From Gammaproteobacteria bacterium (GTDB lineage Bacteria; Pseudomonadota; Gammaproteobacteria; BMS3Bbin11), in the NCBI GenBank assembly GCA_030636465.1, contig DAOVWW010000090.1, positions 1 through 6,427 of the forward strand: a stretch of 6,427 bases of DNA. Reading direction: 5' to 3'. The position numbers and the translations under genes are program-made. This document shows positions 1-6,308 of this stretch, piece after piece (within the stretch, counting starts at the first letter, position 1; every line of letters starts with the position of its first letter). The notes under the pieces are model-generated. The model did no database searches. It saw only the letters and a program-made list of their open reading frames with translations, and was not told the DNA's origin.

Positions 1-1
1 C

Positions 2-325
2 CAGCGTATGCTCAGTCAACGTATCGCAAAATATCAGACACTGTATGCCTGGGGACTGGCTGATGCAGAAATTAATGATGCACTAAATCGTGCGACGATT
101 GAGTTTAAAGGTGCCCAGGTCGTGCTTTTTCAGTCAAAATTGAATACGCCTGAGATACGCGAAACACTGATCCAGGTTAATCGTTCGATGTCCCCACTGA
201 AAAACATTATTGGCAAGAAGAAAGACAAGGCATCGCTGGCGAAAGTGATTAAAAATACCGAGTTGGTTCTGCGTGACATGAATAAGGCAACGGGCCTTTA
301 CCAGAAAGTTACAGAGAGTATGTAG
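2..325 (+). CDS. PilJ N-terminal-domain protein (type IV pili methyl-accepting chemotaxis transducer N-term-like), 5' end outside window
   Basis: The frame is open to the left edge, so the true start lies upstream; an in-frame ATG at 8 is simply the Met inside the motif QRMLSQRIAK. That motif (Q-R-M-L-S-Q-R, then helical residues to YAWGL) is the hallmark of the PilJ N-terminal domain, a helical, usually periplasmic ligand-sensing module found at the front of PilJ-type chemoreceptors and also in stand-alone exported proteins. The remaining residues are helical and amphipathic, with a typical late segment (LVLRDMNKATGLYQKV), and the protein stops about 105 residues after the motif. No transmembrane segment, HAMP or signalling domain follows, so this is probably a small stand-alone domain protein rather than a full receptor. 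A signal peptide would lie off-window. The next gene begins 28 bases downstream on the same strand and may share the transcript. The family call is fairly safe; the ligand and role are unknown. Confidence 0.75.
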   Translation, partial: QRMLSQRIAKYQTLYAWGLADAEINDALNRATIEFKGAQVVLFQSKLNTPEIRETLIQVNRSMSPLKNIIGKKKDKASLAKVIKNTELVLRDMNKATGLYQKVTESM

Positions 326-356
326 CTCGGGTACATACATATATGGGGTATTCTTG

Positions 357-797
357 ATGTTTATTAATGCTATTGCTGTTTTTGGTCGGCAGTTACATAT
401 TCGTTCTATAATGAATTGGCAATCTAATAGTGTGTCGCTATTAACTATCGTTATAGTGCTGTTTACCGTTCCGGCATGGAGTCAGGGCGACAGTGATTAT
501 TTAAAAGCTATGGATAAGGCTTCAGGAAAGAAAGAGCAGCCTTCCAATGTAATCCCGGCTACCACTATTAATAAGGAAGTAAAACTTATCGATAGTGATA
601 CCAGGGATGAACTGGAGGCCTTACTTGCTGAAACCTGTCCAAAAGAATTTTCTACATATAAAAAATTCAATGCTGCCAGGAAAAATGAAGTTGTCGCCAG
701 CTATAAAGCAACAGACGGCCAACCTGAGAAAGTGCGGGTGATGAAAGTAATCAATAAAATCGGCCTAATAGGTAGTGGCGAGGGCTGGGATTTTTAG
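357..797 (+). CDS. Small exported protein of unknown function
   Basis: I do not recognise this protein. From the ATG at 357 it is 146 aa; a TTG lies immediately before it at 354. A GGGG stretch at 345-348 is a plausible ribosome-binding site for this start. An internal ATG at 411 (MNWQSNS...) would give a more compact signal peptide but has no visible Shine-Dalgarno. Either way, a hydrophobic segment (SLLTIVIVLFTVPAWS) is followed by a good signal-peptidase I site, AWS before QG, so export to the periplasm is likely. The mature part is about 104 aa, polar and rich in Lys, Asp and Glu. It has a single Cys (in AETCPKEF) and ends in a small Gly-rich tail, GLIGSGEGWDF. The Cys is not in a lipobox, so it is not a lipoprotein. 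It sits just after the PilJ-N-domain gene, which may hint at a shared periplasmic setting, but that is only position. Confidence 0.65.
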   Translation: MFINAIAVFGRQLHIRSIMNWQSNSVSLLTIVIVLFTVPAWSQGDSDYLKAMDKASGKKEQPSNVIPATTINKEVKLIDSDTRDELEALLAETCPKEFSTYKKFNAARKNEVVASYKATDGQPEKVRVMKVINKIGLIGSGEGWDF

Positions 798-813
798 GGA
801 AATACTGATTTTT

Positions 814-1485
814 TTAAACTTCAGCCCACATTCTCACCAGGTTGATATAGCTGGTGCTAACTTTCTGCGTGACTGTACTATCGGGGTCTTTTTTAATCAG
901 TTCATCCCGCGCCTGACTCAGGTTGTATAATAACTCCCGTTGTCCGGCATCCCGTATCATGCTTTGTGCCCAGGTTACAGCCACCAGGCGGGATCCACTG
1001 GTGACTTCTGCAACATTATGCAAACTGCCGGATGGATAAAGTATGGCATCACCTGCAGGAAGCTTTTTGCTGATCTTCCCATATTGGCTTGTAATCGTCA
1101 GTTCACCCCCTTCATACTCATCGGGTTCGTTGAGGAAGACAGTGATAGAGACATCGGTGCGATACGTATCACCAGTACCCATGATTGGATCATCAACATG
1201 GCTGCCATACTGTTTACCCGATGTGTAGCGGGCGTAGAAGGGGGCTGCAATACGATGCGGTAGTACACCATATTTATAAACAGGATGATTGATCAACTGC
1301 CCCATAACGATATTGTTGAGCCTGGCCATTTCGGGATGGTTTTGGGGTAGCTCTTCGTTGCTTTTCACGTTGACAGCTTCTTTGCCAGCAGAAAGCTTGC
1401 CATCGATAAAATCAGCCGAGTCCAGAATTCCCCTGACAATTGCTAGTTTGTCTGATGGAATGAGTCCCTTGATGCGTAGTAACAT
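814..1485 (-). CDS. ybiX: PKHD-type Fe(II)/2-oxoglutarate-dependent hydroxylase (YbiX/PiuC family)
   Basis: This 223-aa protein matches the YbiX/PiuC family closely in length (about 225 aa) and in layout. The double-stranded beta-helix carries the iron ligands H96 and D98 (YGSHVDD) and H156 (PSGSLHNV), with R166 (SGSRLVAVTW) as the likely 2-oxoglutarate anchor. Other family hallmarks are RTDVSITVFL, YEGGEL, LPAGDAILYPS and QSMIRD near 174-179. The C-terminal 45 residues form the usual helical tail ending in RMWAEV, comparable to LREWSEI in E. coli YbiX. Family members are cytoplasmic non-heme iron oxygenases; PiuC is linked to iron and siderophore uptake loci, and the substrate is not established. 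No TonB-dependent receptor or other iron-uptake gene is visible here. The ATG at 1485 gives a full-length protein, with only a weak upstream GGGA. Its stop lies 16 bases from the end of the convergent exported-protein gene. Confidence 0.92.
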   Translation of the reverse strand: MLLRIKGLIPSDKLAIVRGILDSADFIDGKLSAGKEAVNVKSNEELPQNHPEMARLNNIVMGQLINHPVYKYGVLPHRIAAPFYARYTSGKQYGSHVDDPIMGTGDTYRTDVSITVFLNEPDEYEGGELTITSQYGKISKKLPAGDAILYPSGSLHNVAEVTSGSRLVAVTWAQSMIRDAGQRELLYNLSQARDELIKKDPDSTVTQKVSTSYINLVRMWAEV

Positions 1486-1546
1486 AGGCGTGTTAAGTTC
1501 CCTGTAAAATAACTCTTATTATTGAACCATTAAAAAGTGAAGGCTA
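1486..1546. promoter_or_regulatory. Divergent intergenic region, probable promoters both ways
   Basis: This 61-bp AT-rich gap separates the leftward oxygenase gene from the rightward three-gene unit, so it should hold promoters for both. On the + strand the best -10 candidates are TATTAT at 1517-1522 and TAAAAT at 1505-1510, but neither has a convincing -35 box. Nothing on the - strand stands out. I see no clear Fur-type or other operator palindrome. The inference rests on gene orientation more than on motifs. Confidence 0.35.
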
Positions 1547-1870
1547 ATGATACTGAAAGTTTTTCTTGAAGACCAAACCTATCCAATTGAAGTACCGGAA
1601 TATATCATCAAAGAAGCCGAAGATTTCTTCGCAATTCTGGATAATGACATGAACAAAGGCTGGCAAATGAGCCAGTTCTGGGTCGAAAACCCTGATAACA
1701 ACCAGCGTTGCCAGATCGCCGGGGATAAAATTCTCACGGCACTGAACAATGACGATCAAAAAACAGGCGTGATGATGTCTGCATATATCATGAATCGTAT
1801 GCCAGGCACCACCGAATTACATTTATCGGTTACCGGGGATATGAATGAACATGTGATTTCTGGAGATTGA
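1547..1870 (+). CDS. Uncharacterised 107-aa protein, first gene of a coupled three-gene unit
   Basis: I cannot assign a function. The protein is small, acidic and soluble-looking, with no signal peptide or membrane segment. The N-terminus reads as a beta strand (MILKVFLEDQTYPIEVPEYI), followed by a helical region (AEDFFAILDNDMNKGWQMSQFWVENP), a helical segment with QRCQIAGDKILTALNN, and a C-terminal segment ending in strand-like TTELHLSV. The GWQMS...VENP...QRCQIA core looks like a conserved family signature and I have the impression that similar conserved hypotheticals occur in other gammaproteobacteria, but I cannot name a domain. The ATG at 1547 has GAAGG at 1539-1543, close but usable. 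The stop TGA (1868-1870) overlaps the TTG start of the GIY-YIG gene, so the two are probably translated together. A nuclease-partner role would be speculation. Confidence 0.75.
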   Translation: MILKVFLEDQTYPIEVPEYIIKEAEDFFAILDNDMNKGWQMSQFWVENPDNNQRCQIAGDKILTALNNDDQKTGVMMSAYIMNRMPGTTELHLSVTGDMNEHVISGD

Positions 1871-2130
1871 GCCTGAATCCTGAGAATAAAAACTGGTATG
1901 TCTATATCGTACGCTGTTCTGATGATAGCCTGTACACAGGTATCAGCACTGATGTTGAAGCCAGGATAGCTAAGCACAACAAAGGCATGGGTGCCAAGTA
2001 CACACGTTCCAGGGGGCCGGTAGATCTGGTCTATACTGAAAGCCTTAGCGAGAAGGGTGATGCTCTTAGGCGTGAGATGGAAATAAAAAAACTCAGCCCA
2101 CAGAATAAACGTAAGCTAGTGGCTAAGTGA
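1867..2130 (+). CDS. GIY-YIG domain protein, UPF0213/YhbQ type
   Basis: This 87-aa protein is a single-domain GIY-YIG nuclease-fold protein like E. coli YhbQ (about 100 aa). The two-strand signature is WYVYIVRC (10-17) and LYTGIS (22-27), giving Y11 and Y23. The catalytic-type Arg is R33 in VEARIAKHN, followed by the family-specific GMGAKYTRSRGPVDLVY (40-56). The acidic metal-ligand position is E70 in ALRREMEIKKLS. All expected active-site residues are therefore present, so it could be a functional DNA endonuclease, although the cellular role of these small stand-alone proteins is poorly defined. The start is a non-ATG codon: TTG at 1867 overlaps the upstream stop, while a CTG at 1873 lies at better spacing from GGAGA (1862-1866). 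Either start keeps the whole domain. The end overlaps the protease start by 4 bases. Confidence 0.9.
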   Translation: MSLNPENKNWYVYIVRCSDDSLYTGISTDVEARIAKHNKGMGAKYTRSRGPVDLVYTESLSEKGDALRREMEIKKLSPQNKRKLVAK

Positions 2131-2657
2131 ATAACCCACAGCAGCAGGGAAATCGGTGCATCGGCAAATGGATGATGTTCATGGCCTGGTTGCTGGGTTT
2201 TGCCATGTTAATAATTTATTTTAATTATTTTCTTGATAATGAGAGAAATCCGAACCAGTCTGTATACAGTCGATTTGATGAACAGGGTAACACTGAGGTT
2301 ATTCTAAAGCGGAATCGCTATGGCCACTATGTCACTAATGGTAAAATTAACGGGGTGACGGTGCAGTTCATGCTGGATACGGGCGCCACGGATGTGGCCA
2401 TTCCAGAAGGACTGGCTGAAAAGCTGTCATTAAGGAAAGGTCCCGAAAGGCGTTACCACACGGCAAATGGTACGGTGACGGCTTATTCAACACTGCTAGA
2501 TAGTGTTTTAATTGGTCCGATAGAGGTGAGAGACGTGCGGGCCAGTATTAATCCTGGTTTAAAAGGCAAGGAAATCCTGCTTGGCATGAGTGTACTCAAA
2601 CGTATTGAATTTACTCAGCGCGGCGATACATTAATTTTAAGAGTCCCTCGAAGCTAA
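2127..2657 (+). CDS. Membrane-anchored retropepsin-like (clan AA) aspartic protease
   Basis: This 176-aa protein has an N-terminal membrane segment at about 17-36 (MFMAWLLGFAMLIIYFNYFL), then a linker, then a single-lobe retropepsin-like domain from about residue 56. The catalytic motif is MLDTGATDVAIP (82-93) with D84-T85-G86. The flap region with YHTANGTVTAY (110-120) and the C-terminal LLGMSVLKRIEF (151-162) are typical of the bacterial family annotated as TIGR02281 clan AA aspartic protease. Such single-lobe enzymes act as homodimers. With one anchor and a positively charged N-terminus (NRCIGKW), the catalytic domain probably faces the periplasm. Substrates are unknown. The GTG start at 2127 overlaps the GIY-YIG stop as GTGA. 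An internal ATG at 2172 (M16) would also keep the membrane segment, so the exact start is not certain. Confidence 0.88.
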   Translation: MNNPQQQGNRCIGKWMMFMAWLLGFAMLIIYFNYFLDNERNPNQSVYSRFDEQGNTEVILKRNRYGHYVTNGKINGVTVQFMLDTGATDVAIPEGLAEKLSLRKGPERRYHTANGTVTAYSTLLDSVLIGPIEVRDVRASINPGLKGKEILLGMSVLKRIEFTQRGDTLILRVPRS

Positions 2658-2710
2658 TGTCCTTTACGCTTTCATAGCCAAGATACAAATTAAACAAAAA
2701 AGTTACATTT

Positions 2711-2714
2711 GGAG
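2711..2714 (+). promoter_or_regulatory. Ribosome-binding site of the 1151-aa gene
   Basis: GGAG lies 5 bases before the ATG at 2720 and is the clearest Shine-Dalgarno in the window. It fixes the start of the large gene. The 62-base gap after the protease gene (2658-2719) is AT-rich but has no convincing -35/-10 pair, so it is unclear whether the large gene has its own promoter or is read from the upstream unit. Confidence 0.7.
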
Positions 2715-2719
2715 ACAAT

Positions 2720-5700
2720 ATGGATTTTGAACGTTCACTCGGTCTGAAACAGTCAGATAATATAGATGACGAAAAAGAACGTCAGAAGTTGCAGCTATAT
2801 ATCAATCTGAAGCTGGCCTCTTCAGGTCAGCCCATCGTTGCAGGCGATAATGAAGAATTTCTCCACACCGCACAGGATTTATTAAAAAGTTATCGCGAGA
2901 AAAACAGGCTGTTGACGGATTATTATTGTCCTGCAGACCAGCGGATTCAGTCTTTTCTGGAACGTTACTTGTCTGATTTCCCAATAGAAGAAATTCCACG
3001 TTTACCAGGAATGACTTTTGTTCTTGATCGCCATGGTGTTTCTCGAGAACTATCTATTCCACTAGGTGAAGATGAGTTCCACTCTGATATTGTTAATAGT
3101 TACCGGGTGAAGCAGGGGGTATTGCACAACCCTGCCAGCGACAGGCGCACTACAGAAGGGTCTTTTCATATCGCAGAAGGTGGGTTGCCAATTCCGGGCG
3201 ATAAAAAGGCGGTGCCAATTGCTACTTTCGCCATGTTGTTAAAGCAAGCCATGTCGCCACCGGAAGATCTACTGACCATACCGTTTACAGCAAATCTTGA
3301 CGATCCAGCAAAAATGTTTATTTCACTGCTATTACGTCCTACTGTCTGCCCGGAAGTGCCGGGGCAGGATGTAGAAAAAAATATGGAGATTCGTTTCTTT
3401 GCCCCTGGCAACCTGATCAGTAATCTGGATTTTGTAGAATCTATCTTTGGCAATGGTGGTAACCCTTTCCTGGCAGAATTTGATGCGGGACTGGATGTAA
3501 CACACTGGACCGGTACTACCGGTTGCGTCATTCTCGCTCCACATCTACCACAGTTAACAAAAAAGTCAGTGGGTCTACCGCACATTGATGATGCAAATGA
3601 ACGACAGATAGCCGATGGCATGTGCTGGCAGGATGAGTCAGAACTATACAACAATGGCATGCCGTTCAAGATAACAGCACGTGATGAAAGCGGTGTCATT
3701 GTTACTATCCTTGCGGACAATTATTATGGCTATTGTAAAAAAGAAGTGAAAACTCAAATTGGCTTCTCAGCCAACCTGTTTGGTCTGGCTGAAGAGGAGC
3801 ATGCTGGTGGCGCGCTGGCTTTCCCGCGAAGAAATCACGGCATTGAGTTTGGAGTCGATTCAGTAACGCGTGAACCAGGTTATAGTTTTAAAAATATTGT
3901 AGAACGTTATGGCGACATAATGGATATGCAGGCAGAGGGTTATGGGATAGACAAAAAACATCCTGAAGTGATCTATGTTCACCAGGATTTACGCATGGAT
4001 CTGGAGGCGCAAACTATACAATGGGAAGCCGATGGTGAGGCCAGAACCATTCGCCTGCAACCGGGAAAAACCTATATCCAGCCGAATGGTTACAAAGTTG
4101 AGATGCAAAAACATCCCAGTGCACCCTCCTGGCGTTTAATTGGTACGGATCCTGAAGGCACGCTTTGTCATAAACCGAGCACTGTATCGGGAGGCGGTAA
4201 GTCAGAGATTTCCAAATCAATCGATGATACGGTCATCTACGGGCCGTTATTTGTTGATGATTTGCAAACTGATCTTGATCGCGTAGAGGAGATATATAAG
4301 GCTGATTACAGTGATCGCTTCAAGCCTGGGTTTGAAGCAGAAGACAGAGATCCCTCACGCCGACCGGTCAGCCCTAAGCGTAGCCTTGGTTCAGTGATCA
4401 AATTACTGACACCTTCGCCCAGTTATAAAGATGAATACAATGAATGGTTAGCGACCATTCCCCCCAGAATTCTTGCACTGGTCTTTCTCATCAAGCGTTT
4501 CTACCGCGATTCCTGGGGTGAAAACTGGCGTGAATATATCTCCGTTGATGAAATAGATGGCGCGGCGGGTCATGAGATAAAGCTGTATGACCGGCGTATC
4601 ATTGCCTCGTACCTTCGTATGGGCTTCGATGAAGCAGGAAAATGGCGTATTTTCAAGGTCAGGCAGGATTTTATCGCCACAGAAAAAATTCAGAAAGAAG
4701 ACGATATTACTGTTTCAGTTGTAGTGCCGCCGAGCTGTCTCGAGGGTTGCCAGAAAAGCATAAAAGGGGATCATAGTGTTAAATTGGTAACTAACTGCGA
4801 ATACCGATTATTCCAGCGTCCGGATGATGCCATCATCCCTGGATTTGATAGTCAGGCCGAATCAGATATTGCAAAGCCAGGAAATTTTCTAGCAAACTAC
4901 GAGCCATTAAAAGGTGAAAACCTGTCAGAAATTGTTGAGGATGTATTAACCTTTAACAATTATTCAGCCTCCATGAAAGCACGTCTGCAGGAGGCCTATG
5001 ATGAAGGTGACAGTTTTGTTGTGTCATCCGCACATCCAAGATTAGTTGATGGTGCACCGAGTAAAAACCCGAGATACTTGCAGGATCGTCAGGATCTGGT
5101 TGATCCAGTTCGAAGTTATATTGCAGAGATGGGCGCCCGGTTCCACCGCAAAGCCACACTAGACCAGCCAATCTGTCACCCGGTTGATGCAGTGCTTACC
5201 GGGCGTCGAAATAACCCGCCAGAACCTGGTATAAGGCCATTGGCAGTTTACAACCCTATACATTACCAGGAGCTGCCGGAACTGTTTATGGACTTTGTCT
5301 GCAGTCTGACCGGCAAGTCCCCATCCACTACCGGGGCAGGCAGTGAAGGCGCTTTGACCAAGGGGCCATTCAATGCCCTGCGTCCAACTATTGATTTGAA
5401 CAATGCTCTGGTTTCCTACATATTGACAGGTTATGCGGGCTACTCCAGCTCGGCAGGTCATGTCGGGCCGAATGTACAGGTTGACCACGATATCAGCCTG
5501 TTAATTCCAGAAATCTGGTCACGTCTCTCAGTTGAACAGCGTAAGCCTGAAGTAATGATAGAAAAAGGCTACCTGGAGCAGCTGGAAGACTTTGAACATA
5601 AGGGCTCTACTGTTCTTGCCAGTCGGCTTGGTTACCGCATAACTGATCGATTTGTACACGGTTTCCTGGGCAAAATTTTTGATAATCCCAATGCTGTATT

Positions 5701-6175
5701 CACAGAAGAAATACTTAAGCCTGAAACACAGGGACTGGATGTTTATGTTGATGGAATCAACAATATTGTCGAGGCACAGAAGAAAGTGGCACAGCAATAT
5801 TTAGATGATGGCAGCATTGATGACGCCTGCCCGCCGTTACAGGCTATCTTACACATTATGGTGGATGGAGAGTATCAAGGTAAAGATATCCAGCATCCTG
5901 ATATACGCTCTATGTTCAACCGGGAATACCTGTTGCATTCTGACTGGTACCAAAGCCGACTCAAGACCAAGCAGCAGAGAGAAATAAAGCTATGGCAGCG
6001 CCACATAACAAACCTGACCAGCTTTACAGAAAAAAGTGGTTATGCTGATGTGGTGGAAAAATTGGATATTATTGATAAGCTAAATGCCGCTAATGATCGC
6101 TTGAGCTACGTACAAAGTGATGATTACCTGGTGCGTTTGAACGGAACGCTTGGGGCAGATACTTTAGGGGCTTAA
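2720..6175 (+). CDS. Probable diphosphate-dependent phosphoenolpyruvate carboxykinase (PPi-type PEPCK, EC 4.1.1.38)
   Basis: This intact 1151-aa cytoplasmic protein has no signal peptide or membrane segment. It resembles the very large PPi-PEPCKs of Entamoeba and Propionibacterium, which interconvert oxaloacetate + PPi with PEP + CO2 + Pi. Seen here: an acidic, helical N-terminal extension (1-90); SYRVKQGVLHNP (127-138) and DRRTTEGSFH (141-150); MEIRFFAPG and SNLDFVESIFGN (222-245); DNYYGYCKKEVKTQ (333-346) and EEEHAGGA (358-365), read as the PEPCK substrate/metal region (Lys ... His about 20 residues apart, as in ATP-PEPCK); a phosphate-loop-like SGGGKSE (490-496); then, after a long middle region, VDAVLTGRR (822-830) and KGPFNALRP (881-889). 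The last two resemble the GGRRP and DPFAMRP motifs of GTP-PEPCK, in the same order. ATP- and GTP-PEPCKs are about 520-620 aa, so about half of this protein has no counterpart there. No frameshift is seen. The neighbours do not belong to central metabolism. The family call comes from memory and by-eye motif matching; PPi use is inferred from the family. Confidence 0.75.
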   Translation: MDFERSLGLKQSDNIDDEKERQKLQLYINLKLASSGQPIVAGDNEEFLHTAQDLLKSYREKNRLLTDYYCPADQRIQSFLERYLSDFPIEEIPRLPGMTFVLDRHGVSRELSIPLGEDEFHSDIVNSYRVKQGVLHNPASDRRTTEGSFHIAEGGLPIPGDKKAVPIATFAMLLKQAMSPPEDLLTIPFTANLDDPAKMFISLLLRPTVCPEVPGQDVEKNMEIRFFAPGNLISNLDFVESIFGNGGNPFLAEFDAGLDVTHWTGTTGCVILAPHLPQLTKKSVGLPHIDDANERQIADGMCWQDESELYNNGMPFKITARDESGVIVTILADNYYGYCKKEVKTQIGFSANLFGLAEEEHAGGALAFPRRNHGIEFGVDSVTREPGYSFKNIVERYGDIMDMQAEGYGIDKKHPEVIYVHQDLRMDLEAQTIQWEADGEARTIRLQPGKTYIQPNGYKVEMQKHPSAPSWRLIGTDPEGTLCHKPSTVSGGGKSEISKSIDDTVIYGPLFVDDLQTDLDRVEEIYKADYSDRFKPGFEAEDRDPSRRPVSPKRSLGSVIKLLTPSPSYKDEYNEWLATIPPRILALVFLIKRFYRDSWGENWREYISVDEIDGAAGHEIKLYDRRIIASYLRMGFDEAGKWRIFKVRQDFIATEKIQKEDDITVSVVVPPSCLEGCQKSIKGDHSVKLVTNCEYRLFQRPDDAIIPGFDSQAESDIAKPGNFLANYEPLKGENLSEIVEDVLTFNNYSASMKARLQEAYDEGDSFVVSSAHPRLVDGAPSKNPRYLQDRQDLVDPVRSYIAEMGARFHRKATLDQPICHPVDAVLTGRRNNPPEPGIRPLAVYNPIHYQELPELFMDFVCSLTGKSPSTTGAGSEGALTKGPFNALRPTIDLNNALVSYILTGYAGYSSSAGHVGPNVQVDHDISLLIPEIWSRLSVEQRKPEVMIEKGYLEQLEDFEHKGSTVLASRLGYRITDRFVHGFLGKIFDNPNAVFTEEILKPETQGLDVYVDGINNIVEAQKKVAQQYLDDGSIDDACPPLQAILHIMVDGEYQGKDIQHPDIRSMFNREYLLHSDWYQSRLKTKQQREIKLWQRHITNLTSFTEKSGYADVVEKLDIIDKLNAANDRLSYVQSDDYLVRLNGTLGADTLGA

Positions 6176-6232
6176 AGAGTCGTCTTACGGTTTACGTATT
6201 AGGTTTTACGTAACGGCTGACCCATAAAGATT

Positions 6233-6286
6233 TTGTAGGTTCGAATTCATTCGAACACCCCTGTGCGAATGAATTCGCACCTACAA
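6233..6286. repeat. REP-like inverted pair (REPIN/BIME-type element)
   Basis: Two 25-base units lie head to head around a CCCC spacer (6258-6261) and match each other in inverted orientation at 23 of 25 positions. Each unit begins at its outer end with GTAG (6235-6238 on +, 6281-6284 on -) followed by its own perfect 8-bp hairpin with a 2-base loop: GTTCGAAT/ATTCGAAC at 6239-6256 and GTGCGAAT/ATTCGCAC at 6263-6280. A GTAG foot next to a hairpin, in inverted pairs, is the layout of REP elements moved by RAYT (REP-associated tyrosine) transposases. The element lies 57 bases after the PEPCK stop, a typical intergenic position. It may also stabilise the 3' end of the transcript. No T-tract follows, so it is not a classical terminator. 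Confidence 0.8.
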
Positions 6287-6308
6287 CATGCTCATCCTGT
6301 TCTGTTGA

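Noticed and set aside
782..827. GGGCTG...CAGCCC inverted repeat with a T7 run between the convergent genes, as a shared terminator
   Set aside because: The 6-bp stem has a 34-base loop and the T-run lies inside the loop rather than after the stem. It does not fit a Rho-independent terminator.
940..1263. 107-aa + strand frame opposite the oxygenase gene
   Set aside because: The - strand frame encodes a complete YbiX-type enzyme with all iron ligands; the + strand product has no family features.
1867..2130. GIY-YIG gene as part of a homing endonuclease or intron
   Set aside because: It is the short, stand-alone UPF0213/YhbQ type without DNA-recognition extensions and sits in a normal overlapping gene unit, with no interrupted host gene.
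2127..2657. Retropepsin-like protease as a retroelement fragment
   Set aside because: There is no reverse transcriptase, integrase or repeat nearby, and the membrane-anchored single-domain form is a known bacterial chromosomal family.
2658..2719. Promoter directly upstream of the 1151-aa gene
   Set aside because: The best pairing (TTTACG and TACAAA, 15-base spacer) is weak in both boxes and spacing, so I did not list it as a promoter.
3166..3720. 184-aa open frame on the - strand inside the 1151-aa gene
   Set aside because: It lies wholly antisense to a strongly conserved coding region, and its protein is Ser/Arg/Cys-rich with no recognisable motif. It is a shadow of the real gene.
6185..6213. 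Three TTACG repeats and a TTACG/CGTAA inverted repeat just after the large gene
   Set aside because: The units are 5 bases long and irregularly spaced and the stem is short with a 12-base loop. This is compatible with chance.
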